Origin: CAYSCS01 sp964429695
GTDB lineage: Bacteria > Acidobacteriota > Aminicenantia > Aminicenantales > Aminicenantaceae
Direction of reading: 5' to 3'
Assembly (NCBI GenBank): GCA_964429695.1
Contig: CAYSCS010000096.1
Coordinates: 1-64,000 of the forward strand
DNA: 64,000 nt
A model generated the notes under the pieces. The model made no database searches. It had not been told where the DNA came from and was given only the letters and a program-made list of their open reading frames with translations. Positions 44,192 through 54,800 of the stretch are shown in pieces (position 1 is the first letter of the stretch; the number at the start of each line of letters is the position of its first letter). The position numbers and the translations under genes were made by a program.

Positions 44192-45862
44192 ATGAAAAGA
44201 ATAATCTTCTTTATTCAATTCATGATTCTTTTTTTTCTCTTTTCAGGTAGAAACTTAGAGAAGGCAGAATTGGTTCTTCTCAATGGCAAAATCTTCACGG
44301 GTGATTCAGATTATCTTTTTACAGAAGCACTGGCAGTAAAAGAGGGAAAGATAATCGCACTCGGAGAAAGTAAATCAATAAGAAGATTCATTGGGGAGAA
44401 GACTAAGACCCTAGATTTAAAGGGTAAGCTCGTAATTCCCGGGTTGATCGATGCTCACTGCCATCTATCATCTGGGGGAAGGTCTCTAAAGAGTTTGAAC
44501 TTTCGAGGTGTAAACTCTGTCGAAAAAATTCAAGAAATAATTGCCGAAAAAATAAAAGAATTCAAGCAAGGACAACCTCTCTTTGGAGTACAGTTCGACC
44601 ATACAATTTTTCCTGAAGAAAAATGGCCCACAAAGGAAGACCTGGATAAAGTCTCTCCTCAAAACCCTGTCATCATCGAAAGGGTAGATGGTCATACCCT
44701 CTGGGTCAACACTTTTGCTCTCCAAAAATCAGGTATTACTGCTGAAACAAAAGACCCACCTGGTGGTGAAATCCTCCGCGACCCGCTCACAGGAGAACCA
44801 ACCGGTATCTTAAAAGAGTCCGCCATGAAATTGATAAAGATTGAGGAGATCGCAGGAAAAGACATCCTGGAGGAAGAGATAAAAAGAGCTTTGACTCATG
44901 CCACGAGTCTTGGTTTGACTGGTATTCACACCTCTTCAACCTTAGAAGAGCTTGAAATTCTCCACAAGCTCAGAAAAGAAGGTAAGCTTACTGTTCGTCT
45001 TTATGCCTGGTTACCGTTTGAGGAGATCGACGCTTGCCTCGAAAAAGGAATCAGACAGGGCTCAGGAGATGAAATGCTTCGAGTTGGTTTCCTTAAACTC
45101 TACATAGATGGAACGATAAGCTCAGGAACTGCGCTTCTTTTTGAGCCTTTTTCAGACCAGCCGCAGAGTTACGGGATTGCTCAATATCCTGAAGAAGAGT
45201 TTAACAGGCTTGTGGAAAAGGCCCACAGGTTTGGCTTTCAAGTTGGAGTCCATGCCATAGGTGATAAGGGCATTCATTGGACTCTCAATGCCATCGAAAG
45301 GGCTCAAAAAATCTATGGGAAAAAAGGACTCCGTCATCGTATTGAACATTGCTCCCTTCTCCATCCCCAGGATATAGAGAGATTCCAGAAACTGGGAGTA
45401 ATAGCTTCCATGCAGCCTACTCATTGCACAACAGACCTCCTTTATTGTGAAAAGAGGTTTGGGAGGGAACGTTCAAAATATGCTTATCTCTGGAAAACAC
45501 TCCTTCAAAATGGTGTAGTACTAGCCTTCGGTTCTGACTGGCCTGTAGAGCCCCTGGACCCAATGAGGGGTATTTATTCACTACTTACGCGAAAAAACAT
45601 AGAATCAAAATTTCCTGAAAAGGGATGGTTTCCTGAAGAATGTCTCTCAAGAGAAGAGGCGATTAGGGGTTTCACATCAGGCCCCTCGTTCGCCTCTTTT
45701 GAAGAAAACATAAAAGGCTCTCTTTCTCCAGGGAAGCTTGCGGATTTTTTAGTTCTCAGCAAAGACCTATTCAAAGTAAATGCTGAGGAAGTCTTAGAGA
45801 CGAGAGTTCTTTATACATTCCTTGGGGGGAAGGTAGTATATAGAAGTGAGGAATTGGAGTGA
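44192..45862 (+). CDS. Exported YtcJ-like metal-dependent amidohydrolase
   Basis: This 556-residue protein has an N-terminal hydrophobic signal (residues 1-18). An amidohydrolase fold of the Amidohydro_3/YtcJ group follows. Visible motifs are VIPGLIDAHCHL (metal HxH), GVHAIGDKG (metal His), RIEHCSLL (His), and FGSDWPVEPLDP (metal Asp). The composite beta-sandwich is formed by N-terminal LLNGKIFTGD and C-terminal GKLADFLVLSKD. It should hydrolyse an amide, formamide or cyclic amide in the periplasm. Divergent from the aminotransferase gene and 32 bases upstream of the flavin oxidoreductase gene, likely co-transcribed. Confidence 0.9.
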   Translation: MKRIIFFIQFMILFFLFSGRNLEKAELVLLNGKIFTGDSDYLFTEALAVKEGKIIALGESKSIRRFIGEKTKTLDLKGKLVIPGLIDAHCHLSSGGRSLKSLNFRGVNSVEKIQEIIAEKIKEFKQGQPLFGVQFDHTIFPEEKWPTKEDLDKVSPQNPVIIERVDGHTLWVNTFALQKSGITAETKDPPGGEILRDPLTGEPTGILKESAMKLIKIEEIAGKDILEEEIKRALTHATSLGLTGIHTSSTLEELEILHKLRKEGKLTVRLYAWLPFEEIDACLEKGIRQGSGDEMLRVGFLKLYIDGTISSGTALLFEPFSDQPQSYGIAQYPEEEFNRLVEKAHRFGFQVGVHAIGDKGIHWTLNAIERAQKIYGKKGLRHRIEHCSLLHPQDIERFQKLGVIASMQPTHCTTDLLYCEKRFGRERSKYAYLWKTLLQNGVVLAFGSDWPVEPLDPMRGIYSLLTRKNIESKFPEKGWFPEECLSREEAIRGFTSGPSFASFEENIKGSLSPGKLADFLVLSKDLFKVNAEEVLETRVLYTFLGGKVVYRSEELE

Positions 45863-45894
45863 AAACAAGCAAAAAATTCACAGCAGTTTAAGGA

Positions 45895-47001
45895 ATGAAA
45901 AAATATAAGGCAAAATATTCATCCCTTCTTTTCACTCCCTGTAAAATTGGAGTAGTGCTGATTCCCAATCGTTTTGTTCGCTCTGCCACTCATGACTTCA
46001 TGGCCAATCAAGATGGCTCAATTTCAGAAAGACAGCTCCACCTTTTCAGAAAACTTGCCCTGGGAGAGGTGGGTTTGATCATTACCGGACATGCCTTTGT
46101 AAATCCACAAGGAAGGGCAAGCCCCTTCCAGATAGGAATTCACTCGGAAGAAATGATTGAAGGACTAAGGCAATTGGCAAGAGTTGTCCACGAATTTCCT
46201 TCACGAATTTTTCTCCAGTTATCTCATGCAGGAAGACAAACCAAGCCTAAAATTTGTGGCTCAACTCCTCTTGCACCCTCTTCGCTTTATGACCCTTCCT
46301 CAAAAGTCACCCCTCGGGAGATGAGTGTTGAGGAAATAAAAGCCGTCATCCAAGATTTTATCCAGGCAGCAGAAAGGGCAAAAAGAGCTAGCTTCGATGG
46401 TGTCCAGCTCCATGTTGCCCACGGCTACCTTCTAAGTAGTTTCATCTCTCCTCACACCAACAGACGAAAAGACGATTGGGGAGGAACAATCTTCAATCGT
46501 GTGAGAATCGTGATTGAAATCATAAAAGGCATTAAAAACTCCCTTGGCCCTGAATTCCCGATTATTGCCAAGATTAATTCATCTGACTTTCTGCCCTCGG
46601 GTATAAGGCTTGAAGAAAGTATTGAAATGGCCCGTCTCATGGAAAAGGAAGGGCTGGATGGAGTAGAAGTAAGCGGAGGAATGGCAGAGTCGGGTGAAGG
46701 GTCGATGTGGAGAGGATTGAGAACAGAAGATGAAGAAGGATATTTTGTTGAAAATGCCTCTTCATTCAAGAAAGCCCTTTCCATTCCTGTGTTGGGATTG
46801 GGTGGAATTCGGTCTTTCAAAGTAATGGAGAAATTTATAGAACAAAAGAAATGCGACTTTATCTCCATGAGCAGACCCTTCATCCGCGAACCCTTCTTAG
46901 TCAAAATGTTTAGAGAAGGAGAGCTGGAAAAATCTGAATGTATTTCTTGTAATAGATGTCTTAACCTGAGAGGAATTCGTTGTGCTCAGCTCAATAAATA
47001 A
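45895..47001 (+). CDS. Old-yellow-enzyme family NADH:flavin oxidoreductase with C-terminal Cys cluster
   Basis: This 368-residue FMN TIM-barrel enzyme has NRFVRSATHDFM at the N terminus, LQLSHAGRQT, and the substrate-binding VQLHVAHGYLLSSFISPHTN. A phosphate-binding GLGGIR is followed by FISMSRPFIREP. The C-terminal tail CISCNRCLNLRGIRC gives CX2CX2CX7C, enough for a [4Fe-4S] cluster as in 2,4-dienoyl-CoA-reductase-type members, but the second flavin/NAD domain is absent. Probably reduces activated alkenes. AAGGA precedes the ATG. Its stop is four bases from the stop of the convergent VIT/VWA gene. Confidence 0.88.
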   Translation: MKKYKAKYSSLLFTPCKIGVVLIPNRFVRSATHDFMANQDGSISERQLHLFRKLALGEVGLIITGHAFVNPQGRASPFQIGIHSEEMIEGLRQLARVVHEFPSRIFLQLSHAGRQTKPKICGSTPLAPSSLYDPSSKVTPREMSVEEIKAVIQDFIQAAERAKRASFDGVQLHVAHGYLLSSFISPHTNRRKDDWGGTIFNRVRIVIEIIKGIKNSLGPEFPIIAKINSSDFLPSGIRLEESIEMARLMEKEGLDGVEVSGGMAESGEGSMWRGLRTEDEEGYFVENASSFKKALSIPVLGLGGIRSFKVMEKFIEQKKCDFISMSRPFIREPFLVKMFREGELEKSECISCNRCLNLRGIRCAQLNK

Positions 47002-47004
47002 TGG

Positions 47005-49098
47005 TCATTCAAAAATCTTATAGTTCTTTCCCTTATAACAGACAATTAATTTGTTGGAAAGAGAAAGGTAAGGTGCAATCTGTGGTTCTTCTCTAACCAG
47101 GCGGAAATATTCTTCTGAACCAAACTTGATTTCAGCCAAAGATTGACCTTCTTCATATTCGCTATCCACCCAGAATTCATCCTTTAGATAAAAGGTCTTT
47201 CCATTCTTATATTTGATTTTTTCAGAGGAAATTTGAGGCGCCATCTCCTCGAGCTTCATCTTTTGGGCAGCCTTAGCAATCTTTATCGCTCCTTCTCCTG
47301 TTACTTCCCTTTCGCTCAATGCCTGAGCAGCTTGAGGCATAGCTGCATCAATTCTCTGCCTTTCTTCTTCAGTAACCAAGAAAGACGTATAGGGAGTTAT
47401 TATTCCAAACTTTAAACCCAGTTTCTTCACCTCTTCCACAAGTTCTTTCTCTTCCCCGTGAAATCTAATTTCATCCAGCAGATATCCAATCCTTCGCGTC
47501 GCCCAGAGTCTGGGAAGAAAATTATAATCTTGATTTTTGACTAATTTTTGTTTTCTGAGGACAAATCTTTTTTCCTCTTTTCCCTTTTTCCCCGAGAGAG
47601 ACACTGTCACAGGGCCTTCTCCTTTATATTTTCCCACGATTATCAATTGAGAACCGCTGAAAAGGTCGGGCAATTTTTGAGGATAAACATCCTTCGTTTC
47701 TATCCCCTCGAAATCGAGCTTCAGGTCGGCGAGAAGAGGTGAAGATATTTTAGTGTAATAATTGGAAATAGCAACTTCAAGGTCCTCATCCTCATCTACA
47801 TAAATTGAAGTCCCCTTATTATCTCCAGAAATTCTATCGAGGAGCTCTGTATTGACATCGTAGCCTACACCGAAGACAAAGATGCGGGAGTTAGTCACAT
47901 TTGCCTCGTTGACATTCTTGAGAATCTCAGGAATGGAAACTGGGCCGACGGTGGGAAGACCATCGGTGAGGAAAAGAATATAATTCGGCCTCTCCCCTTT
48001 TTCTGTCAACTTTAGCGCCCTCACTAAAGCCTCGTTGATGTTGGTTCCACCTGATGCCTCAACCTCATCAAGGAAACTAAGGGCCTTTTTTTGATTTTCT
48101 GGAGTAGCGGGAACAATTTTCTCAGAAAAAACCTCGACTCCAAAATCAAAATCAATCAGGGAGAATCGGTCGCCTTCATCCAAGTTTTTGATTATAAAGC
48201 GAACGGCGTCTTTAGCCTGCTCCATCTTTTTCCCACTCATGCTCCCTGAACTATCCAGGACGAAAATGATGTTTTTATTCAAGACTTTTTCTTTTCTTTC
48301 AGCATACTTAGGGGCAATAAGAAGCATGAAATAGCGCTCTTCATCTTCCCAGTTGAGTAGAGAAAGCCCGACCTCTTCGGGAGAAAGAGAGTAATAAAGG
48401 ATGAAATCTTTATCAGGCTTAAGATTTTGAGCCTCAAAGCTTACAAGCGCTTGATTCTCTCCCTTTCTCTTCACCGAGAGTTGATGAGAAGAAGAGTAGA
48501 TATTAATTATGGGAATTCTGGATGATATTTCAGTGGCGATCATTATCTCTTTTATGGGATGAAGAGAAAAGCTTTCTGTGCTCAAAGGGTAGACATAGCG
48601 CACAAGGTCCCTTTCTTTCATCAAGATTTCAGTGTAGGAGAGGGTTACTCTCTTTTCTCCTTTGCCAGGAATGGGATAAACTCTTGCTCGAAACAAATTT
48701 CTTCCTGCATACTCAAGGAGTGCAGGATCTTTTAAGGTTCTCACAATTTCTTCGTATAAGCGCCGGGCCTCGTCGCGTTCGAGAATTTCCCCTTCAACCT
48801 TTTTCTCCCCTACGTACATCGTAAATTCTGAAATACTCGCTTTCTCAGGAAGGGGGAAAATGAAAATACCTTCTATATCATAGGGGTAATTATTGACAAA
48901 GACCTGGTCTATAGAAGTCTTTGCTACTTGGTCAATAATCTTCGTTTCAACTCGATGGTACTTTATGCTCAAGGGGGGAATATTCTCCCCAGGTTTTGGT
49001 CTGGGGATTATGAATCCATCGGCATAGAGACTAGAACCCAGAGCATGATGAAGAATGAGAAGAAAAAAAAGCGACATGATTCTCATCTTTTTTTTCAT
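47005..49098 (-). CDS. Exported VIT and von Willebrand factor A domain protein
   Basis: About 697 residues. A signal peptide (1 to about 26) is followed by an inter-alpha-trypsin-inhibitor VIT domain (about 40-160; VFVNNYPYDIEGIFIFPLP and a YEEI segment). The VWA domain (about 270-450) has a complete MIDAS: DSSGSMSG, then a Thr in GGTN and an Asp in LTDG. The C-terminal region is less conserved. Expected to be a periplasmic or surface adhesion/assembly protein with metal-dependent ligand binding. ATG 49098 fits GGGAGA upstream; a TTG at 49116 would place that site inside the gene. First gene of its own minus-strand unit. Confidence 0.9.
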   Translation of the reverse strand: MKKKMRIMSLFFLLILHHALGSSLYADGFIIPRPKPGENIPPLSIKYHRVETKIIDQVAKTSIDQVFVNNYPYDIEGIFIFPLPEKASISEFTMYVGEKKVEGEILERDEARRLYEEIVRTLKDPALLEYAGRNLFRARVYPIPGKGEKRVTLSYTEILMKERDLVRYVYPLSTESFSLHPIKEIMIATEISSRIPIINIYSSSHQLSVKRKGENQALVSFEAQNLKPDKDFILYYSLSPEEVGLSLLNWEDEERYFMLLIAPKYAERKEKVLNKNIIFVLDSSGSMSGKKMEQAKDAVRFIIKNLDEGDRFSLIDFDFGVEVFSEKIVPATPENQKKALSFLDEVEASGGTNINEALVRALKLTEKGERPNYILFLTDGLPTVGPVSIPEILKNVNEANVTNSRIFVFGVGYDVNTELLDRISGDNKGTSIYVDEDEDLEVAISNYYTKISSPLLADLKLDFEGIETKDVYPQKLPDLFSGSQLIIVGKYKGEGPVTVSLSGKKGKEEKRFVLRKQKLVKNQDYNFLPRLWATRRIGYLLDEIRFHGEEKELVEEVKKLGLKFGIITPYTSFLVTEEERQRIDAAMPQAAQALSEREVTGEGAIKIAKAAQKMKLEEMAPQISSEKIKYKNGKTFYLKDEFWVDSEYEEGQSLAEIKFGSEEYFRLVREEPQIAPYLSLSNKLIVCYKGKNYKIFE

Positions 49099-49216
49099 AT
49101 ATTTTTCTCCCTTCAATAAAATTTATTGATTCCCTTATTCAAAACCTCTTCTTGAGGGAAAAGGTTTACTTCTCTATAAAAAAAATTCTCCCTTCATTAA
49201 TCGAGGAGGATCAAGT

Positions 49217-49801
49217 TTAGCAAGCAATAAGGTCTTCAATCCTTTTCCGCAAAGCACTCAGAGAAGGTAAGACTTCCACATTCTCCGGAAAAAAAATCTC
49301 TTTTTCCTGACTTATGATGAAGACCCTCTTTATTTCGGCATCCCTTGCTGCTTGAACATCAAAATTAGAATCTCCCACTACACAACACTCTTCTTTACTC
49401 AATCCCAATTTTCTCATTACTTTCAGAAAAGGAAGACCAGTTGGCTTCCAGAGCCTACTCTCTCGCGAGAGCACTAAATCAAACTCAAGGTTAAACTTAT
49501 CTAGCAGATATGAGACATTCTTGAATGAATTGTTGGTCACTAAAGCCTTTTTTATTCCCCTTGCCTTAAGGAAATCAAAAAGCTCATTGACCCCATCCTT
49601 AAGAGTAGCCTTTTGAGTCGCAGCCTCCTCATACCTTTCGAGAAATCTCATCTTTTTTGATTTCTCGGGCTCTTGCAGGCTCTGGAGGTAAAAAAGAATT
49701 GGCTTACCTTCTGTCCCTAGTTTTTTTCTTATTTCTTTCCAGTCATACTTTGTCTCGACTATAGTGCCGTCAAGGTCAAATATGATTCCTTTTATTCTCA
49801 T
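49217..49801 (-). CDS. HAD-superfamily phosphatase
   Basis: This 194-residue haloacid-dehalogenase-like hydrolase has motif I DLDGT (Asp9 nucleophile and Asp11), motif II VTNNS, motif III Lys in the LWKPTGLPF segment, and motif IV GDSNFD. A small helical cap lies between motifs I and II, as in phosphoglycolate-phosphatase-like members. Substrate unknown. Its ATG overlaps the stop of the upstream aspartoacylase-like gene (ATGA), so translation is coupled although one product is exported and this one is cytoplasmic. Confidence 0.88.
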   Translation of the reverse strand: MRIKGIIFDLDGTIVETKYDWKEIRKKLGTEGKPILFYLQSLQEPEKSKKMRFLERYEEAATQKATLKDGVNELFDFLKARGIKKALVTNNSFKNVSYLLDKFNLEFDLVLSRESRLWKPTGLPFLKVMRKLGLSKEECCVVGDSNFDVQAARDAEIKRVFIISQEKEIFFPENVEVLPSLSALRKRIEDLIAC

Positions 49802-50898
49802 GATGAATCTTGCTCAGCCTTCTTCCCTTTTTTTATCCTTCCCACTTCAAGAATCGGTTCACCCTTATTTATGGGAGGAGTATAGATTATATAGAGCACT
49901 ATGCCTTCAAAAGGAGCTCTTATTTCACGGATCAAATTCCCCTCATAATCAGTAATATAGCCAACCTTTTCTCCATTGGTGACGAAATAGCCCCTCTCTG
50001 TCAAAGGGAAAAAAAGACCCTCAACATCCGAATACACTACCTCATAATGGTCGATCCACACCGGAGAAACATACTCTGGCTTCCCTTCAATCATCTCTAA
50101 ATGTCTCATAACATTCAAAATACCCTTTATGTTCCTCTGGATAGATTCCTCATCGATATTTCCCAAATATCCGGATTCAGTGGTGATAGCGGGCTTAGAA
50201 AGAAGAATTGCTGTATTTCCCAGGTACTTTGACTGAGACAACTCTTTGGTGCGTGACCTGTCGATGATTATGTGTTTTATGCCGAAGGCTAATGCTAGAG
50301 ACTTCGTTTCCTCATCAAGTTTCTCATCGCCACTTATCATCCAGTATGTGTAAGGAATTAAAGCCTCATTTCCGTCTCCGCAATGGAGGTCTATCAAGTA
50401 ATCGCAACGCTTGATAATCTCTTCTGTAATCACATAGGCTATTCTTTCGGAAATGGTCCCTTCCTTGTTTCCTGGAAAAACCCTGTTTAGGTTTTTCCAG
50501 TCATAAGGGTTGTAGTAAATCGTCCTTTTCTGAAATGAAGGGAGGTTGGCAATCTGCACCAAAATTAATGTGCCTGAAATTGAACGTGGGTCTATTGACT
50601 CTTTTATCCTGTAAAGAGCCAGAATGGGCGGATATTCATATCCATGAACTCCTGCGACTAAGGCCAGCACCCTCCCTTTCCTTTGGCCATGGATTACAGT
50701 AATAGGGATGGTACTTCCCAGTCCTTCCTTCTCTTGAACAATAAGAAAACCTGATTTTTTCTCCCCAGGAGAGACTTCATAGCCCCCTATTTTAAAGACT
50801 TCATTCCTCTCCTCCGCAATACTGTTTAGGCTTAGCCAAGAGAAAAAAATGATTATCACCCATATCCGCTGAGTCGAATCTAACTTCACCTTAAACAT
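49798..50898 (-). CDS. Exported succinylglutamate desuccinylase/aspartoacylase family protein
   Basis: About 366 residues with an N-terminal hydrophobic signal (about residues 12-28). A zinc carboxypeptidase-like deacylase domain follows. Zinc ligands are seen in GVHGYEY (H-x2-E) and LIDLHCGDG (His). RNLNRVFP-like KNLNRVFPGN is the Arg/Asn substrate motif in slightly altered form (Lys for Arg). The C-terminal beta-domain is typical of the AstE/AspA group. It should cleave an N-acyl amino acid or similar amide in the periplasm. AAGGAGAAG precedes GTG 50901/ATG 50898. Overlaps the HAD gene by 4 bases. Confidence 0.87.
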   Translation of the reverse strand: MFKVKLDSTQRIWVIIIFFSWLSLNSIAEERNEVFKIGGYEVSPGEKKSGFLIVQEKEGLGSTIPITVIHGQRKGRVLALVAGVHGYEYPPILALYRIKESIDPRSISGTLILVQIANLPSFQKRTIYYNPYDWKNLNRVFPGNKEGTISERIAYVITEEIIKRCDYLIDLHCGDGNEALIPYTYWMISGDEKLDEETKSLALAFGIKHIIIDRSRTKELSQSKYLGNTAILLSKPAITTESGYLGNIDEESIQRNIKGILNVMRHLEMIEGKPEYVSPVWIDHYEVVYSDVEGLFFPLTERGYFVTNGEKVGYITDYEGNLIREIRAPFEGIVLYIIYTPPINKGEPILEVGRIKKGKKAEQDSS

Positions 50899-50999
50899 CA
50901 CCTTCTCCTTTTTGAATATTTAAGTGAAGACAATAATTTTAATTCATTCTTACTTATCCTAATAGAAGAAGATATTCAAATCAATAATGATTTAAATGT

Positions 51000-51028
51000 T
51001 TGCTTCTTAATCTTGGTTTTGTTATAAT
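51000..51028 (+). promoter_or_regulatory. Sigma70 promoter for the small membrane protein
   Basis: TTGCTT (51000-51005), 17 bases, then TATAAT (51023-51028), with an extended -10 TGT directly upstream. The leader of about 42 bases contains GGGAGG before ATG 51077. Confidence 0.6.
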
Positions 51029-51076
51029 GCCGCTCGATATTAACAGAAAGAAAATAAACTTCAAGGGAGGTTTTTC

Positions 51077-51325
51077 ATGGGAAAAATCGTAGCAGTTATA
51101 GGCGGATTGATAGCGATGGCGGGTGGAGTCCTCCTCGTTGCCTTCGTCTGGTGGCGGGAATTCTATGAACTCATTTTTGGCTGTGTCCCCCCTCTTCTCT
51201 TCTTTGGAGGACTCATCTCACTTGTGGCAGGAATAAGCAGCATAAGAGATGCTATGAGAACCAAAAAGCTTGAGGAAGAAACAAAAGAAGAAGAGGAAAA
51301 GCAAGAAGAAGAAAAAAAAGAATAG
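51077..51325 (+). CDS. Small two-helix membrane protein with charged tail
   Basis: This 82-residue protein has two transmembrane helices (about residues 5-25 and 35-55). A roughly 25-residue, almost purely Glu/Lys C-terminal tail follows, which should be cytoplasmic. No family recognised. GGGAGG lies nine bases before the ATG and a strong promoter precedes it. It lies 93 bp upstream of the DUF4783-like gene, which has its own promoter. Function unknown; a membrane stress or scaffolding role would be a guess. Confidence 0.75.
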   Translation: MGKIVAVIGGLIAMAGGVLLVAFVWWREFYELIFGCVPPLLFFGGLISLVAGISSIRDAMRTKKLEEETKEEEEKQEEEKKE

Positions 51326-51380
51326 GATACTCTCTCTTTTCTATATTCTTTTTGAAACAAATCAGAGGAAGAAGAGTTCC

Positions 51381-51410
51381 TTGCTCTCTTGAGAAAAATT
51401 ATGTTAATAT
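51381..51410 (+). promoter_or_regulatory. Promoter for the DUF4783-like gene, leaderless
   Basis: TTGCTC (51381-51386), 18 bases, then TGT-TAATAT (extended -10; -10 box 51405-51410). The predicted start point at about 51417 is only two bases before the GTG at 51419. Confidence 0.5.
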
Positions 51411-51418
51411 TCTAAACA

Positions 51419-51850
51419 GTGCACACAATTTTAACCCTAATATTTATCGCCTCATTAAATCCAATCATTCAACAAATAGAAAGGTCCTTTCTTCAAAACG
51501 AAGCCAAATTTCTCTATAAATTGTTTTCTTCTAAAACCTCAATAAGCATATTTCTTCCAGAACCAATCTCATTTTCTGATTCTCTCTCTAATGAACAGGC
51601 CTATTATTTCTTTATAAAGACATTTTCATCCTATTCAACTCTCGAGTTTTTTTTGGAAACAAAGCCGTTTGTCACCCAGGAAAAAGAACCCTTAATTCTC
51701 AAGGCTCGCTGGTCCTTCATGAACAAAAAGAACTCAAACCAGTATGTCTTTAATCTTTTTCTTCTCCTCTTAAAAGAAAAAAAGGATGGAAAAAATAACT
51801 CCGAAGAGGGAGCCTGGAAGATAATAGAGATGAGAGCTGAAAAAATTTAA
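51419..51850 (+). CDS. DUF4783-like (NTF2-like) exported protein
   Basis: This 143-residue protein has a short N-terminal hydrophobic stretch (IFIASLNPI, weak signal). An alpha-plus-beta domain follows whose pattern resembles DUF4783/NTF2-like proteins: a helix IERSFLQNEAKFLYKLFSS, a strand ISIFLPE, a helix NEQAYYFFIKTFSSY, then alternating strands. Assignment is tentative. The GTG start sits almost at the predicted transcription start. It lies 20 bases before the large kinase gene, so the two are likely co-transcribed. It might deliver or sense a ligand for the kinase. Confidence 0.6.
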   Translation: MHTILTLIFIASLNPIIQQIERSFLQNEAKFLYKLFSSKTSISIFLPEPISFSDSLSNEQAYYFFIKTFSSYSTLEFFLETKPFVTQEKEPLILKARWSFMNKKNSNQYVFNLFLLLLKEKKDGKNNSEEGAWKIIEMRAEKI

Positions 51851-51870
51851 ATCCTTATGTTAAAGGCTTC

Positions 51871-54800
51871 ATGAAAAAAAACATTTTTTATTATTGTTTT
51901 CTATTATTTTCTAGTGTCTCGGGATTAATTCTCATTCTTTCATTCATCCTGCCCCTTCTCCTCCCCTCAAGCTCTTATGAAAAAACTCTTAAAAGCCTTC
52001 AAGAGCAGGCACGGATGATAAAGGAGGAATTCACCCAGGTTATAAAAGAAACAAAAATAAAGCTCGCTCACTTTCCTGATTATCCATCTTCTCTGAATGA
52101 AGAAGAGGTTTTTAAGCACTTTAAAAAGTTAAAAATAAACCCAGAATACGAAGGGATAGCCTGGCTGAATGGAGAAGGAAAACCCAAAGTCTGGCTGGGA
52201 AAAATCGTAGACCTGGAGCCGGTATTCTCAGAAATTAAGAATGTTCAAAACAACCAAACTCTTCTCATCCGACACAAGGCATCCCATTTCCTTATTTTCG
52301 CTGAGATGAGGAACAAAGATGAATTCATAGTCTTCTTCCGCCTCCTCTTTTTTGATCCTCAACTCAAAACTCCTTATATCAAAGCCTATCAGTTCCTAAA
52401 ACCCAAACTTCTCCAAGATTGTCACATCGACTACTGGGATTTTCGTGAAGATGTCTCTGGATTCGAAAGAATATTCCTTAAACACAAGGATGAATATATT
52501 GCCAAACCGGAACTGAAGGATGAAGGGGCTCAAACGATATTTTTCCCTCTTAGAAATGAAAAAAATAAACTAATGGCCACAGTGACACTCAATTCCTCTC
52601 CCCGTGACTCACACCTAGCGAGTGAAAGAGAGAATCTTGCCATTCTCCTCTACCTCTTCTTGTGTTCATCTCTTTTTTTTCTCCTTATTTATTTTCTTAG
52701 ACTAGAAGCATTTACTGTGAAGAAAAACCCACAGATTCTCCTTCTCTCTGTCTTTCTATTTTTAGGGATGAGGTTCTTTCTTGCCTTGATGAGTAGACTG
52801 GAGAAAATTCAATCTCTTTCTTTTTTCTCACCTGAGAATGCAGGCTTCATCTCCTTCTGGACCCTAACAAAATCGCCAGCTGATATCTTCTTGACCTTTC
52901 TCATACTTTTTTTAATCTTAAAGTTTATCCTAATTTTTCTTAAGCCTAGATTAGAAAAAATTAAGAAAAAAATATCCTTCTTCCCCTTATTTATCATAAA
53001 CTTAGCACTCATCTTGGGCTCCTTCAGCTTAATTTTCTTCTTTCAAAAAATCGTGTCTCGAATCGTATTCCATTCTAATCTAAGCCTGATTCGGTTTTCA
53101 CTAAACCCTTCCTTTATCTTACTCCAGCTAAGCATCCTTCTTCTTTTCCTTGGTGTCTATGAAATAGTCTCTTTGGGAATCAGCTTGAGCTATTCTCTTT
53201 CAAGAAGAATTTTTAATATCATCCCTTCCTTCCTGGTTTCTCTTGGAGCATATTTCATCATCTTCAAGAAACCACTCTCTTTTTCATTTTTGCTTGAGGC
53301 TCTTTTGGTTTTCCTGGTCGTGAGCTCTATCTTTTTTGAAAAGAAAAGAAAGAGAGCCATCATTCTTATCAGCTTCCTTGTTTTTACTCTTTACATCTCG
53401 ACCTCAATCCACGCGGCCACTTTTAACCGGAATCGAGCCTTAATCGAAAATACCTTAAAGAGCCTTATCCACTCCTTAAAGGAATGGGGTCATTTTTTTC
53501 TCGGGCAGTCTCTGATGGAAATAGACTCTCGGGAAGGAAGAATTTTAAGCTTTTTTAAAAACCAAAAATTCTCCGGTATAGCCCGCACTCTCTGGGAAAG
53601 AACCTCACTTGCAAAATCCAACTGGTATTCGCGGTTGGAACTCTTGGATGCAGAGGGAAAAGTGCTTTCTTCATTTTCCTTGAACATACCCGAGCTTTAT
53701 CGCCTGGATGCTGACCTTCCCTTGAGTCCTGAATGGAAAATACTGGAACAAAATATTAGCTACATGGGAAAAGAGAAAAAATTCCTTGTGGCCTATAAAG
53801 ACTGGTATCTTGAAATGGATCATGCGGGGAGGACGATTGTTTATATCTCTGTAGATTACGAAATGCTCCCCTTCCTCTATTCAGCCAATCCCTACTTTGA
53901 ACTCATCAGAGTAGCTTCCATTCCTTCACTTGAGCAGGTTGACCTTGGGTTCATGATCTTCGATTTGAAAGGAGAATCAATTTTTAACCCTACCAAGATT
54001 TCCACAGGAATACCCTTTCATCTTCTTCATCTCCTTCTCTCCTCTGACAATCCTGTCTGGTCTTCTTTTAAGGATAAAAACCAAGCTTATGATTGTTTTT
54101 ATTTTAAAGAAAACGGAAGGATTTACTCCCTTTTCCTTCCAAGAAAGAATTTTATCGGTTTATCAACCGGATATCTGAGGTTAGTATTTTTTTATCTTCT
54201 CGTTTTTTCTCTTTCCGGCTTGGTAGCAGTCACCCTTTTCATGCCTTACAGAAAGATTTCTAATCCTTTCTGGTCTTTTTCCAACAGGGTTTATCTCTCC
54301 TTCTTCATCGTGGCCATCATTCCTTTTCTGATGTTCACAACTTTAACCCGTGGCTTCTTCAGCCGAATTTTTACCCAACAGTTCACAGAAAAGGCAGAGA
54401 CTCACGCCAGGTTTGCCCAGGAAATCCTCAAAGATTTCATTTTCCTCCAGCAAGAAGAACATACATCACTCACCATGCCACCTGAAAATGTCGTTCTCTG
54501 GATAAGCTCAACTATTTCAAATGACGTGAATCTTTATCAGGATGGAAAGCTCATCTCCTCCAGCCGGAGGGAATTTTTTGATTCTGGACTTCTTTCCGAG
54601 ATCATCGATGGAGACATTTATTACAAGATGCGCTTTGAAAATATGCCCATGTACACTCAGACGCAAAAAATAGGAGAATACTCTTTCCATACTCTGAACA
54701 TTCCTTACTTTCTTCAGAATCATTTCCTGATCATCTCGCTTCCTTTTCCCTTAGAAAAGCAAGAGATATCTCAGGCATCAGGAGAACTGATTGAATTCCT

